A stretch of DNA of 64,000 nucleotides from Nitrospinia bacterium. GTDB taxonomy: Bacteria > Nitrospinota > Nitrospinia > Nitrospinales > JAJDAT01. This document shows positions 1 through 9,272 of the stretch, one piece after another. Numbering within the stretch: position 1 is the stretch's first letter; each line of letters opens with the position of its first letter. The stretch spans positions 186,001-250,000 of the forward strand of contig JAJDAT010000001.1 of the NCBI GenBank assembly GCA_029261715.1. The letters are read 5' to 3'. The notes below the pieces were generated by a model. It did not search any database, was not told the DNA's origin, and saw only the letters and a program-made list of their open reading frames with translations. The translations under genes and the position numbers were made by a program.

Positions 1-1
1 A

Positions 2-1048
2 AAAGAAGGCCACACATTCACTTTTCGACGAATTGTTTTAGTCAAGCATATCTACCACGACAACGACTTCATCGGCATTATTCAAATCGTATCCGATTTG
101 GAAAACCTTTATAGACATTTGATAGAGACTATCATCACGGCTATTTTTATTATCTTAATTTGTTCATTCCTTGCTATCTGGTTATCGTTTAAATTTCTTA
201 GAGAAATTTCCAATCCAATTTCCAACTTATTAAATACTGCAAAAGAAGTATCTCAAGGTAGAGATTATAGTAAACGCGCTCAAATTTTTGCCGATGACGA
301 TTTAGGGAAATTAACTGAAGGTTTTAATAACATGCTGCATCAGATAGAACTACGCGATGAAGAGTTACAAGAAGCTCATAGAGAACTCGAAAAAAGATTA
401 TCTGAACAAAAAAAAGCCGAAATAAAAATTGAAAAAGGTTTACAAGAAAAAGAATTACTTCTTAAAGAACTTAAGCATAGGACCAAAAATAATCTGCAAA
501 TCATCGCTAATTTGATAAAAATGCAGATTAATCAAATAGACGATGAAAAGTATTCCCGTATTTTTCAAGAAAACTATAATCGAATTTATTCAATCAGCAT
601 TATTGAAGATAAGATATTTCGATCTGATGATTTAACTGAAATTGATGCCGATGATTATTTTAAAGTTATAGGAAAGCAAATCCTTGAACTCAGTCCATCT
701 GGTTTACAGTCGACTAAATTAAATATTGAAACCAACGGACTAATGATTGACATAGAAAAAAGTATTAATTGCGGATTGATCGTCAATGAACTTATAACCA
801 ATGCCATTAAATATGCCTTTCCCCAACAAAAAAACGGAGAGATTTTTATTGGATTGAAAAAACTAAATGAAACCAGATATGAATTTTTATATCAGGATAA
901 TGGAATTGGTTTCCCAAAGGGTTTTGAAATCAAAAATTCAAACTCCATGGGTTTGAATTTAGTCACACTTCTAGCTGAGTACAATTTAGATGGCACCTTT
1001 GAACTGGAACCACATCAAGGAGCCAAATTCCGAATAACCTTCGAATAA
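2..1048 (+). CDS. Sensor histidine kinase (HAMP, HisKA_2/HATPase), 5' truncated
   Basis: The frame is open to the window edge, so the gene starts upstream; the first internal start codon (TTG at 98) is not credible as a start because coding continues before it. Visible parts: the end of an extracytoplasmic sensor domain, one membrane segment (about nt 115-190), a HAMP linker, a coiled coil, then a HisKA_2-type kinase core. The H-box reads ELKHRTKNNLQ (His codon at 475-477), followed by the N-box [13 protein letters not shown]1 DNGIGFP and G2 GLNL. HisKA_2 kinases usually phosphorylate separate response regulators. The REC-containing protein 157 bp downstream is a candidate partner, by position only. 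Fold assignment is confident; the stimulus is unknown. Confidence 0.85.
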   Translation, partial: KEGHTFTFRRIVLVKHIYHDNDFIGIIQIVSDLENLYRHLIETIITAIFIILICSFLAIWLSFKFLREISNPISNLLNTAKEVSQGRDYSKRAQIFADDDLGKLTEGFNNMLHQIELRDEELQEAHRELEKRLSEQKKAEIKIEKGLQEKELLLKELKHRTKNNLQIIANLIKMQINQIDDEKYSRIFQENYNRIYSISIIEDKIFRSDDLTEIDADDYFKVIGKQILELSPSGLQSTKLNIETNGLMIDIEKSINCGLIVNELITNAIKYAFPQQKNGEIFIGLKKLNETRYEFLYQDNGIGFPKGFEIKNSNSMGLNLVTLLAEYNLDGTFELEPHQGAKFRITFE

Positions 1049-1205
1049 ACAATCAAATTCATTCCTTTACTGAATCGGCCATCCCCACATCCGCAAGGTT
1101 AAATTTCCTGCCCCCATTGGCAAAGCCCCACTTAAACGGTAGAATAATATAAAGGGTAAAAGGCAAATCAAAGTTTAAAGTTAATTTTAGATATCAAAAA
1201 AAATT

Positions 1206-2723
1206 ATGTCCCTACTGAACAAAAAAATATTAATTGTTGAAGATGAAGCTCTTATTGCCCAGGGAATAGAAGAAGAGTTAATAAACTTTGGATATGAGAT
1301 TACATCCAAGGTTTCCTATGGCGAAAAGGTCCAAGCTGAGGTTGAAAAATATCGCCCAGACTTAGTCTTAATGGATATCAAATTAAAAGGAAAAATGAAT
1401 GGGATTGAAGCAGCCCATCAAATCCAATCTTCTTCAAGTATTCCTGTAGTTTTTCTTACCGCTTACGACGACCGCCAAATGTTGGAGCAGGCAAAACAAA
1501 CAACTCCTTATGGTTTTTTGGCTAAGCCTTTTAGACCTCAAGAATTGAATGCTGCCATTGAATTGAGTTTTGTCAGATCGCAAATAGAAAAAGACCTAAA
1601 GACAAAACAAGAAAATGCCAACCAATCAGTTGAAACTCTCACAGATGAATCTTTAGCTCTAAACTCCAAACTAACGGAATGCCAAAAGTCGTTAATCCTA
1701 GCGCAAGATAAAGCAGAAGTTGCAGACAAAGCAAAACGCGAATTTTTATCCAGGATGAGCCACGAGTTTCGGACACCTTTAAATTCAATTTTAGGATTCA
1801 GTCAAATATTGCAATCCGAAACAAACGATCCTTTAACCGATTCGCAAAAAAAAGATTTAAAACACGTCATCGACTCAGGGAATCGCATCTTAAGATTAGT
1901 TAACGATGTATTAGACTTGGGTAAAATTGAAAAAGACAAACTTCCAATAAAGTTGGAAGAAATCTCGTTGAATCAAATTGTTGAAGAATCATTTATACAA
2001 ATCAAACAATCCGCAAAAGATAAAAATTTGAGTATTATTGACAAAATGCCTTCGAACGAAGAAATTTGGGTATTAGTCGATCAAAAACATTTGAAAAATG
2101 TTCTTCTGAACTTATTGACCAATGCAATTAAATACAATCGACATAATGGCTATATCGAATTATCGATGGAGTTTGAAGGCTCAACAAAAGTTCGTTTAAA
2201 AATAAGAGATACTGGGATTGGTATTCCCAAAGACAAACAAAATCAAATTTTCAAACCCTTCAACGCAATTAACCCACAAGCAAGCTTTGAGGAAGGTATT
2301 GGATTAGGTCTAAGTATTTCGAAATGTTTAATGGAGTTAATGAGCGGTAATATATATTTTGAAAGTCACGTTGACCATGGCTCCAGTTTTTTCATTGAAC
2401 TCCCCATTGCAAAAAGAGAATTAATTCCTCCAGAAAACAGAAAAGGAACAATTTCAAGTATTAAAGACTTTAACGACATGATTAAGAAGGAAACCAGCGA
2501 GGAACCCGATCTATCCAAAATCCCAATCCCAAAAGAATTACGTTCAGCTTTCTTAGAAGCGGCTGAAATATACAACTATACTAAACTCGAAAGCTTGATC
2601 AACGAGTTGAAAAACCTTGGAGAAGAAGGAAAATTAATCGCTAAATTAATTAGAACCTCTCTAAATCAATATAATATAGAAGAAATAATCGAAATTATAA
2701 GCAAAACCCAACAAGAATTTTAA
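1206..2723 (+). CDS. REC-HisKA-HATPase hybrid kinase with conserved C-terminal tail
   Basis: Soluble 505-residue protein. REC domain at about 7-122 (phospho-acceptor D57 in VLMDIKL, conserved Lys in LAKPF), coiled coil 130-175, HisKA with His186 in SRMSHEFRTPLN, then HATPase_c with N-box LLTNAIKYN, G1 DTGIGIP and G2 GIGLGLS. The last 80 residues form a predicted helical tail shared with the genes at 2920 and 5336 and containing the signature AAEIYNYTKLESLINEL. A REC domain ahead of the kinase suggests a phosphorelay intermediate or a receiver that controls its own kinase. No DNA-binding output domain. ATG start at 1206 with no strong Shine-Dalgarno. Confidence 0.9.
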   Translation: MSLLNKKILIVEDEALIAQGIEEELINFGYEITSKVSYGEKVQAEVEKYRPDLVLMDIKLKGKMNGIEAAHQIQSSSSIPVVFLTAYDDRQMLEQAKQTTPYGFLAKPFRPQELNAAIELSFVRSQIEKDLKTKQENANQSVETLTDESLALNSKLTECQKSLILAQDKAEVADKAKREFLSRMSHEFRTPLNSILGFSQILQSETNDPLTDSQKKDLKHVIDSGNRILRLVNDVLDLGKIEKDKLPIKLEEISLNQIVEESFIQIKQSAKDKNLSIIDKMPSNEEIWVLVDQKHLKNVLLNLLTNAIKYNRHNGYIELSMEFEGSTKVRLKIRDTGIGIPKDKQNQIFKPFNAINPQASFEEGIGLGLSISKCLMELMSGNIYFESHVDHGSSFFIELPIAKRELIPPENRKGTISSIKDFNDMIKKETSEEPDLSKIPIPKELRSAFLEAAEIYNYTKLESLINELKNLGEEGKLIAKLIRTSLNQYNIEEIIEIISKTQQEF

Positions 2724-2919
2724 ACCCCCTCTTCACTCTAAAATCCCCAATTTTTAATAACCTGTAATATTAATTACTTCCTCACCCCTCCTCACTAAAT
2801 TTAAACTATACCCAATTCGCGCAATTTTCGGTACACTAAACAGGATCACAATTTAAAGCGAAAAACATCTTAAATTAGAACTTTTGTATTTTAAATTAAA
2901 CCTCGTATTCCCCCCAGCC

Positions 2920-5124
2920 ATGACCATCAAATACAAATTTTTATTAGTTTTTATTTTAATCACGCTCTTTGCTTCTACCCTTGGGTTACAACTTCTAAAA
3001 GCGGATCAATTGGCAAACCAGCAAAGGGAACGCTACTTGCTATCAAACCAACAAATAATTTTAGCCCTAGAATTAAAATCTATATTAACCTTGGCCATTA
3101 AAGATATCACTGACTCTTTAAGCATTGGCGAAGAAGAGCTAGAGGAATACCAACAAGGTAAAGTTTTTATAAATAAAATTATTAAAGATTTGACGCAAAC
3201 AACTTTGAATGAAGAAATATTTGCCCAATCGCGAAACAATGACAACAGAGAAGACGAGGTTGAAGAATCCCTAAAACTCAAAAATGAAATCGAAAAGTTA
3301 CTGAAAACTTTCGACAATTTAATTGAAACTAAAATAAGTAAAAACAAACTCATTTCTAAAGAACTATTTGAAAAGTATTTCGAAGAACAATTTGAACAAA
3401 TCTTAGTCCCTCAAATTGACCTTTTCATTCAAAGCGAAAGAGAAGAGCTAGCAAAAATAGATGAATCAGCTTTAAAGGAATCGAGCAAAGTAAAACGATT
3501 TACATATTTGATCTGGGGAACTTCATTCATAACATTTCTTGTTATTTTTATAATATTTTATCGATCCATCGCAACTCCACTTTCTCAATTAAAACAGGCT
3601 GCAACACAAGTAGGAGAAAAGAACTATTCGTTTAATTTTAAAATTAATTCCGATAACGAATTAGGGGCTGTCGCTAAAGCATTCCAAATCATGGAACAAA
3701 AAATAAAGGCTGGTTTTGAAAATATCGAATCACTATTTGGGCTTATCGTTGAACATTCTAACGACGCTATTATTAGTTTTAATTTCGACGGTAAAATTAC
3801 AAGTTGGAATAAAGGAGCCGAACAAATATACGGCTACAGCCACGAAGAAACCAAAGATAAGTTTATTTTTATTATAGTCCCTGAAAATTTAATTGAAGAG
3901 TGCGTAAATATTCGGGAAAGAGTAAAAAATGGAGAATCAATAACAAACTATGAGACTAAAAGAACTGTAAAAGATGGTCGGATTATTGACGTCTTATTAA
4001 ATGTTAATCCTATCAAGGATCATAACTCAAATTATATAGGTGTTTCATCCATAGCTAGAGACATCACAAAAATAAAAAAATATCAAAAATCGCTTATCAA
4101 AGCAAAAAATGAAGCTGAAATTGCTAACAATGCTAAAAGTGAATTTTTATCCAGGATGAGTCATGAGTTCAGAACTCCATTAAATTCTATTTTAGGATTT
4201 ACTCAAATATTACAAACAGAAACAAACAATACATTAACGGATTCCCAAAGGGAAAAACTCGGCTATGTTACCAATTCGGGGATCCATCTATTAAAACTCG
4301 TTAACGGACTATTAGATTTAACCGCGATTGAAAATGGCAAGCTACCAATCACTATAGAAGAAGTTTCATTAAATAAATTAATTGAAGAATCATTTGATCT
4401 GGCAAAGGAATCCGCAGTGGAGAAAAACCTGCGTTTTATTGACAATATACCGCCGAATAAAGAAATATGGGTAGCTGCCGATAAATCCCAACTTAAAAAA
4501 GTCTTACTTAATTTATTAACCAACGCCATTAAATATAATCAAGAGAACGGCAGCGTCGACATATCGATAGAACTTATCGCCACTAAAACCGCACGTCTAA
4601 AAATAATGGATTCAGGAGTTGGAATTTCCGAAGAAAAGCAAAATCACATTTTTCAAACATTCAACGCAATCACTCCAACAGCCAGTTTTGAAGAAGGCGT
4701 TGGTCTAGGTTTAAGTATTTCAAAAGTTCTAATGGAAATGATGGAGGGTAAAATATTCTTTGAGAGCCAGCTAGGAAAAGGTTCAAGCTTTTTTATTGAA
4801 CTTCCACTTATTAGAGAAGAAATAATACCACTTGAAAACATAGACAACAAACCTTCCAGCATTAAAAACTTTAACGCCACTATAAAAGAAGAAAATCGTC
4901 AGGAAACCGATTTATCAAAAATTTCGATTCCAAGTAAATTACGTGTGGAGTTATTAAGAGCCGCCGAGATTTATAATTACACTAAACTTGAAAGCTTAAT
5001 AAACGAGCTAAGCGCTCATGATAATGACGGGAAATTAATCGCAAAACTAGCTAAAAAATATCTACAACAATACAATGTAGAAAAAATAATCGATGTTTTA
5101 AACAAAACAAAACAAGACCCATAG
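2920..5124 (+). CDS. Membrane sensor histidine kinase (HAMP-PAS-HisKA-HATPase)
   Basis: I prefer the ATG at 2920 (734 residues) over an in-frame TTG at 2884, because the ATG opens directly into the first membrane segment (about residues 6-24). Then come a helical periplasmic domain of about 170 residues rich in Glu/Lys, a second membrane segment near 195-215, a HAMP linker, a PAS domain (about 275-390) and a HisKA/HATPase core with H-box SRMSHEFRTPLN, N-box LLTNAIKYN and G2 GVGLGLS. The tail has the same AAEIYNYTKLESLINEL signature as the two REC-kinases on either side. It is probably the membrane input of this kinase trio. Ligand unknown. Confidence 0.88.
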   Translation: MTIKYKFLLVFILITLFASTLGLQLLKADQLANQQRERYLLSNQQIILALELKSILTLAIKDITDSLSIGEEELEEYQQGKVFINKIIKDLTQTTLNEEIFAQSRNNDNREDEVEESLKLKNEIEKLLKTFDNLIETKISKNKLISKELFEKYFEEQFEQILVPQIDLFIQSEREELAKIDESALKESSKVKRFTYLIWGTSFITFLVIFIIFYRSIATPLSQLKQAATQVGEKNYSFNFKINSDNELGAVAKAFQIMEQKIKAGFENIESLFGLIVEHSNDAIISFNFDGKITSWNKGAEQIYGYSHEETKDKFIFIIVPENLIEECVNIRERVKNGESITNYETKRTVKDGRIIDVLLNVNPIKDHNSNYIGVSSIARDITKIKKYQKSLIKAKNEAEIANNAKSEFLSRMSHEFRTPLNSILGFTQILQTETNNTLTDSQREKLGYVTNSGIHLLKLVNGLLDLTAIENGKLPITIEEVSLNKLIEESFDLAKESAVEKNLRFIDNIPPNKEIWVAADKSQLKKVLLNLLTNAIKYNQENGSVDISIELIATKTARLKIMDSGVGISEEKQNHIFQTFNAITPTASFEEGVGLGLSISKVLMEMMEGKIFFESQLGKGSSFFIELPLIREEIIPLENIDNKPSSIKNFNATIKEENRQETDLSKISIPSKLRVELLRAAEIYNYTKLESLINELSAHDNDGKLIAKLAKKYLQQYNVEKIIDVLNKTKQDP

Positions 5125-5335
5125 GAACTATTGTTTGACAATGCCTAGCTAGACTCTTACAACCCCTTAATATATAAACTCCATACCCTGTTTTATTCCA
5201 ATATTTTTTGATTTTGGCAAGCAAACCGCTTTTAGCTTTACTTTTCATCCAAATATCTTAAAATTAAGATTACATTTACTTTAGGTTCCAAAAAGAAACT
5301 CGATTTAAATTTATTATTTAAAATCAAAAACAATC

Positions 5336-6946
5336 ATGGACCATTCCAACAAAAAAATACTCATTGTTGAAGATGAAGCTTTGATTGCTCTTCAAATCGA
5401 AGAACAACTAAAACGTTTCGGATATGAAATTGTATCTCAGGTTTCTTATGGAGAAGATGTTTTAGAAGAAGTCAAAAAAAATTGCCCGAATTTGATATTG
5501 ATGGATATCAATTTAAAAGGAAAAATGAGCGGCATTGAAGCCGCTCATCAAATAAGATCTTTTTCCAATATACCCATTATCTATCTCACCGCCTATGGCG
5601 ACAAAAAAATGTTGGAAGAAGCAAAGCAAACTACTCCTCATGGTTTTTTGACTAAACCTTTTCGCTCACAAGAACTAAATGCAGCCATTGAACTTAGTTA
5701 TATTAGGTACCAAACAGAAGAAGATCTTCATACAAAACAAAAACACTTCGAAAAATTAGCTACTGAGAACGACAATCCACTTTTGAATGCAGTCCCAGAC
5801 TTAATGGAAATTTTATTTACTAACCCTACTCATGAAAAATTCTGGAACGACAAAAACGAAATCTTATCCTCTATCTCTAAAAACATCGACAAAATTAAAG
5901 AGCATCAAAGCTTTTTAATTGAAACAGAAAATGATGTTGAAATCGCAAACAAAACAAAAGAAGAGTTTTTGTCTAGGATGAGTCACGAGTTTCGAACGCC
6001 GTTAAATTCCATTATGGGGTTTAGTCAAATTTTAAATTCCGAAACCGATAATCCATTGAACTATTCCCAAAAAGAAAAATTAAACTCCATAATAAACTCT
6101 GGGAACCATATTCTAAAGCTTGTCGACAACATGTTAGACCAGAAGATGATTGATAAAGACAAATTGAAAATCAACTTTGAAGAAACTTCGCTAAACCGGT
6201 TAATTGAAGAATCGTTTAACGAAGTTCAAGAGGGCGCAAGGAAGAAAAAACTACACGTTATTGAAAATATATCTCAAGACGAAGAAATTTGGGTTTCCGC
6301 CGATCAAAACTATCTTAAAAAGGTATTTACTCATCTACTGAACAATGCCGTTGAATATAACCGACACAATGGAAGCATTGGCATATCAATGGACCTTAGC
6401 GGCTCCCAAGTTGCACGCATAAAAATATCCGATACAGGGGCTGGAATTCCCCCAGAAAGACAAAATAAAATTTTCGAACCTTTTAACGGCATTAGTTCTA
6501 CACATAACTATGCAAATGGAATTGGCCTAAGCTTAAGCGTCTCAAAAATACTTATTGAAATGATGAATGGCAAAATATCCTTTGAAAGTCAATTTGGTAA
6601 AAGCTCTATGTTTTCCATAGAGCTTCCAATGATAAAAAAAACGCCTCTATCTTTAAAAAATATTAATAACGAATATTCTAGTATTAGAAGTTATAACGCA
6701 ATACTGAAAAAAGAGATCAGCGAAGAAGCGGATCTATCTAAAATTTCAATTCCAAAAGAAATACGCTTAGATTTTTTAAAAGCGGCCGAGATATATAACT
6801 ACTCTAAATTGGAAAGCTTGATAAACGATTTAAGCTCTTATAGCGAAGGCGGGAATTTAGTTGCAGAGTTAGCAAGAAATTACCTACAACAATATGATGT
6901 AGAAAAAATAATCGAAATTTTCGATAAAACAAAACAAGACTCTTAG
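5336..6946 (+). CDS. REC-HisKA-HATPase hybrid kinase, paralogue of the gene at 1206
   Basis: 536 residues: REC (about 5-120, LMDINLKGKMSG phospho-site region, LTKPF lysine), a longer spacer than in its paralogue, HisKA (SRMSHEFRTPLN), HATPase_c and the shared C-terminal tail. The N-box reads LLNNAVEYN instead of the LLTNAIKYN seen in its siblings, and the G2 box GIGLSLS lacks one Gly, so its ATP lid has drifted; the main binding residues remain. Close similarity to the product of the gene at 1206 over REC, kinase and tail indicates tandem duplication around the membrane kinase. It converges on the protease gene downstream. Confidence 0.88.
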   Translation: MDHSNKKILIVEDEALIALQIEEQLKRFGYEIVSQVSYGEDVLEEVKKNCPNLILMDINLKGKMSGIEAAHQIRSFSNIPIIYLTAYGDKKMLEEAKQTTPHGFLTKPFRSQELNAAIELSYIRYQTEEDLHTKQKHFEKLATENDNPLLNAVPDLMEILFTNPTHEKFWNDKNEILSSISKNIDKIKEHQSFLIETENDVEIANKTKEEFLSRMSHEFRTPLNSIMGFSQILNSETDNPLNYSQKEKLNSIINSGNHILKLVDNMLDQKMIDKDKLKINFEETSLNRLIEESFNEVQEGARKKKLHVIENISQDEEIWVSADQNYLKKVFTHLLNNAVEYNRHNGSIGISMDLSGSQVARIKISDTGAGIPPERQNKIFEPFNGISSTHNYANGIGLSLSVSKILIEMMNGKISFESQFGKSSMFSIELPMIKKTPLSLKNINNEYSSIRSYNAILKKEISEEADLSKISIPKEIRLDFLKAAEIYNYSKLESLINDLSSYSEGGNLVAELARNYLQQYDVEKIIEIFDKTKQDS

Positions 6947-6951
6947 AAACG

Positions 6952-6970
6952 CTTCGCCTCGCTAGCGAAG
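6952..6970. terminator. Small hairpin between convergent genes
   Basis: CTTCGC and GCGAAG pair across a 7-nt loop just after the stop of the upstream kinase gene and before the stop of the minus-strand protease gene. There is no clear T-run, so this is only a possible bidirectional terminator. Confidence 0.35.
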
Positions 6971-6996
6971 TTAGATTCTCCCTAGTCGCATTTTTT

Positions 6997-8748
6997 TCAC
7001 CTTGTCTGCGGCCTTGTAAAAGGAATAAACCTTTTTATCTCTTCCCCTCTCCCTTTTAACCGACTAAGCATCTTTTTCGCCTCCTCAAGCTTAGGGTTTC
7101 GATTAGGAAATGCGTCTAAGAACTTCTGAATTTCTTTTCTTTTATCTTCAACGCTAAACACACTATCTTCTAACGCTTCCATTTCTTGAAGAGTTTTAAA
7201 ACGATCCTTTATTTCAGTTTCTCTCAATTTTGCCAATCGAATTTTTTCTTTTAAAGCTGATGGTTTCTCAGGGTTTGCGGTTGAAATATGAACGTCGTCG
7301 TCAACCTCGACAAACTCAGGCAATGAGTTGTCGATAGCAGTTTCAATCAAAACAATATTGTTTTTAGCGCTCTTAATGAAGTTCGAGAGGTCATTCTTTG
7401 GAGAAATGGGAACCGGTTCTATTCCTATCTTTGAAGCGGAAAAACCAGAGACTGTTTGCAATAATGCGCGAATGTATAAAGATTTGACCGCAAAATTCAA
7501 ATTTTGCGGTAGAGCTCCTGTTATTCGGGCAGCCGCAACCGTAGAAAACGAAGAAGTCGTGACTCCAATTACTTGCCCATTCTCACTAAATAGAGGCCCG
7601 CCGCTATTGCCGGGTTGAATAGGAACGGTAATTTGAAACAAACCAGGGTCGTCTAAATACCCTGTAGTAGAATTAATGATTCCTTCAGAATATTTTGGTT
7701 TTCTTCCTAAAATAGAGCTCATCGGATACCCAACAGTAAATACTTTTTGCCCCATTTCAACCCTGTTAGAATCTCCAAGAACTATATTGCCAGTAGCCGA
7801 TTTTGGTCGTTTGGAAAGTAATAAAATAGCGACGTCATTTTTTTTATCTTGGGCAACCACTTTAGCTCTGATTTTTTCTCCCATGAAGAAGTTAACAAAA
7901 ATTGAATTAGCTCCTTCAATTACATGATGATTTGTCACAACGTATTTTGATGCCCCTAGTAAAAAACCTGTGCCTGTACCAAGCTCTCCTTCTCTCCCTT
8001 GCCCTGGACTTTTAGCTTGTTCTTCCCTATCTTTAGGTTTTGGGTTATCGCCATATTTATTATAGAGATGTCGTAAACGTTTACCTGCCTTACTCACCCT
8101 TTCCATTTTGCCATTGGATCTAAAAATTCTTTTTGCTTCCTTAATATATTTTATTGCGAGATATCCCTCGCCTAACTTATCGTAAGCTTGAGCTATATTT
8201 TCATATATTTCAGCGCTTGTTTTATTCAACTTTATAGCTTCTTTCAAAGACGCTATACCTTCCTCGTATCTATTTAAATTAAGATAACAATTCCCTAAAT
8301 TATTATGTAACACCCCCATATCCGGCTTCAGAATGACAGCTTTTTTATAGTGAGGCAAAGCTTCATCGTATTGCTTAAGCTTAAGATATGAGTTACCCAT
8401 GTTGGTATATGTGGCGGGATCATTTGGGTCTAATTGAATTGCTTTTTTAAATTTATCGATTGCCTCGTAATATTTTTTTTGTATATTTAATATAATCCCC
8501 CAATTGTTATATGCATTTGGGTAATTAGGTTTAAGGCTAATAGCTTCTTTATACTTTTCAATTGCCTGTTGAAGCTTACCTGCCTTAGCTAACCGAGTGC
8601 CCTCCTCTTTTAACTCTCTCGGCTGACCAGTGGTGGTATCTTCCGCAAAGGCAAGATTCGTCTTATTTCCCCACAAACCATCTATTAGCGAAATATGTAA
8701 AAAACAAAATAAGATCGCTACAATTATTTTTGTATTTTTCCCGTTCAC
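6997..8748 (-). CDS. TPR-containing trypsin-like serine protease (HtrA-type catalytic domain)
   Basis: 583 residues starting at a GTG that overlaps the stop of the upstream lipoprotein gene by 4 nt (GTGA). Signal peptide at about 1-35, then four to five TPR units (about 40-210), then a trypsin_2 domain with a complete triad: His in TNHHVIEG, Asp in KNDVAILLL and Ser in QPGNSGGPL. A C-terminal charged helical region follows. There is no PDZ domain, so it is not a standard DegP/DegS; fusing TPRs in front of the protease suggests partner docking in the periplasm. Translational coupling to the lipoprotein gene suggests the two products work together. Function in quality control is an inference from the family. 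Confidence 0.88.
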   Translation of the reverse strand: MNGKNTKIIVAILFCFLHISLIDGLWGNKTNLAFAEDTTTGQPRELKEEGTRLAKAGKLQQAIEKYKEAISLKPNYPNAYNNWGIILNIQKKYYEAIDKFKKAIQLDPNDPATYTNMGNSYLKLKQYDEALPHYKKAVILKPDMGVLHNNLGNCYLNLNRYEEGIASLKEAIKLNKTSAEIYENIAQAYDKLGEGYLAIKYIKEAKRIFRSNGKMERVSKAGKRLRHLYNKYGDNPKPKDREEQAKSPGQGREGELGTGTGFLLGASKYVVTNHHVIEGANSIFVNFFMGEKIRAKVVAQDKKNDVAILLLSKRPKSATGNIVLGDSNRVEMGQKVFTVGYPMSSILGRKPKYSEGIINSTTGYLDDPGLFQITVPIQPGNSGGPLFSENGQVIGVTTSSFSTVAAARITGALPQNLNFAVKSLYIRALLQTVSGFSASKIGIEPVPISPKNDLSNFIKSAKNNIVLIETAIDNSLPEFVEVDDDVHISTANPEKPSALKEKIRLAKLRETEIKDRFKTLQEMEALEDSVFSVEDKRKEIQKFLDAFPNRNPKLEEAKKMLSRLKGRGEEIKRFIPFTRPQTR

Positions 8749-9161
8749 TTTAATCCTTCAGAAACACAATTGTTTCCTTGCCATTTCCAGTTCACAATAT
8801 CGCCAGCGTCGTTAGTCTCAATCCAGGTGACGCAAACATACTCAATTTCATTGTATTTTCTTTTTCCGGTAACCGTATAACTTGAATCCCAATTCTTTTT
8901 AACTTTAACATCTGTTACTTTGTTAGTAGGTATTCTAATGATCCGAGACTGTTCGTAAACATAGACTTTTCTCCCACTGGGAGAAATAAACTTATCATTT
9001 GGATATCCCCACTGGTTAACCAAAGTAGAAATATTTTCCCCCACCCAGGTATCCAGTATTTTTTCGTAATTTTCCGAGGTGTACCCCATCATCTGAGCGC
9101 AGGAAGGAAAGAAAAGACATGTAACGGCAAGTAATATTAACGATTTAATTTTTCTCATCAT
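8745..9161 (-). CDS. Small lipoprotein, first gene of the protease operon
   Basis: 138 residues with a lipoprotein signal (hydrophobic stretch then FPSC, lipidated Cys near residue 21). The mature part holds a motif WVGENISTLVNQWGYP followed by a Val/Tyr-rich strand region ending in two Cys-containing segments; I do not assign a named family. The stop codon overlaps the GTG start of the TPR-protease by 4 nt, so the two are almost certainly co-translated. It may be an envelope partner or substrate receptor of the protease, which is an inference from position only. Confidence 0.75.
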   Translation of the reverse strand: MMRKIKSLILLAVTCLFFPSCAQMMGYTSENYEKILDTWVGENISTLVNQWGYPNDKFISPSGRKVYVYEQSRIIRIPTNKVTDVKVKKNWDSSYTVTGKRKYNEIEYVCVTWIETNDAGDIVNWKWQGNNCVSEGLK

Positions 9162-9272
9162 AAACTTTGGTTAGATTAAATGAATGAGAAATACTAACTT
9201 GATATGGCCAATTTTTCAATGACCAAAATTACGGCTATCACAAGGGCGAATAACCGCTAACTAAAAAGCTTA

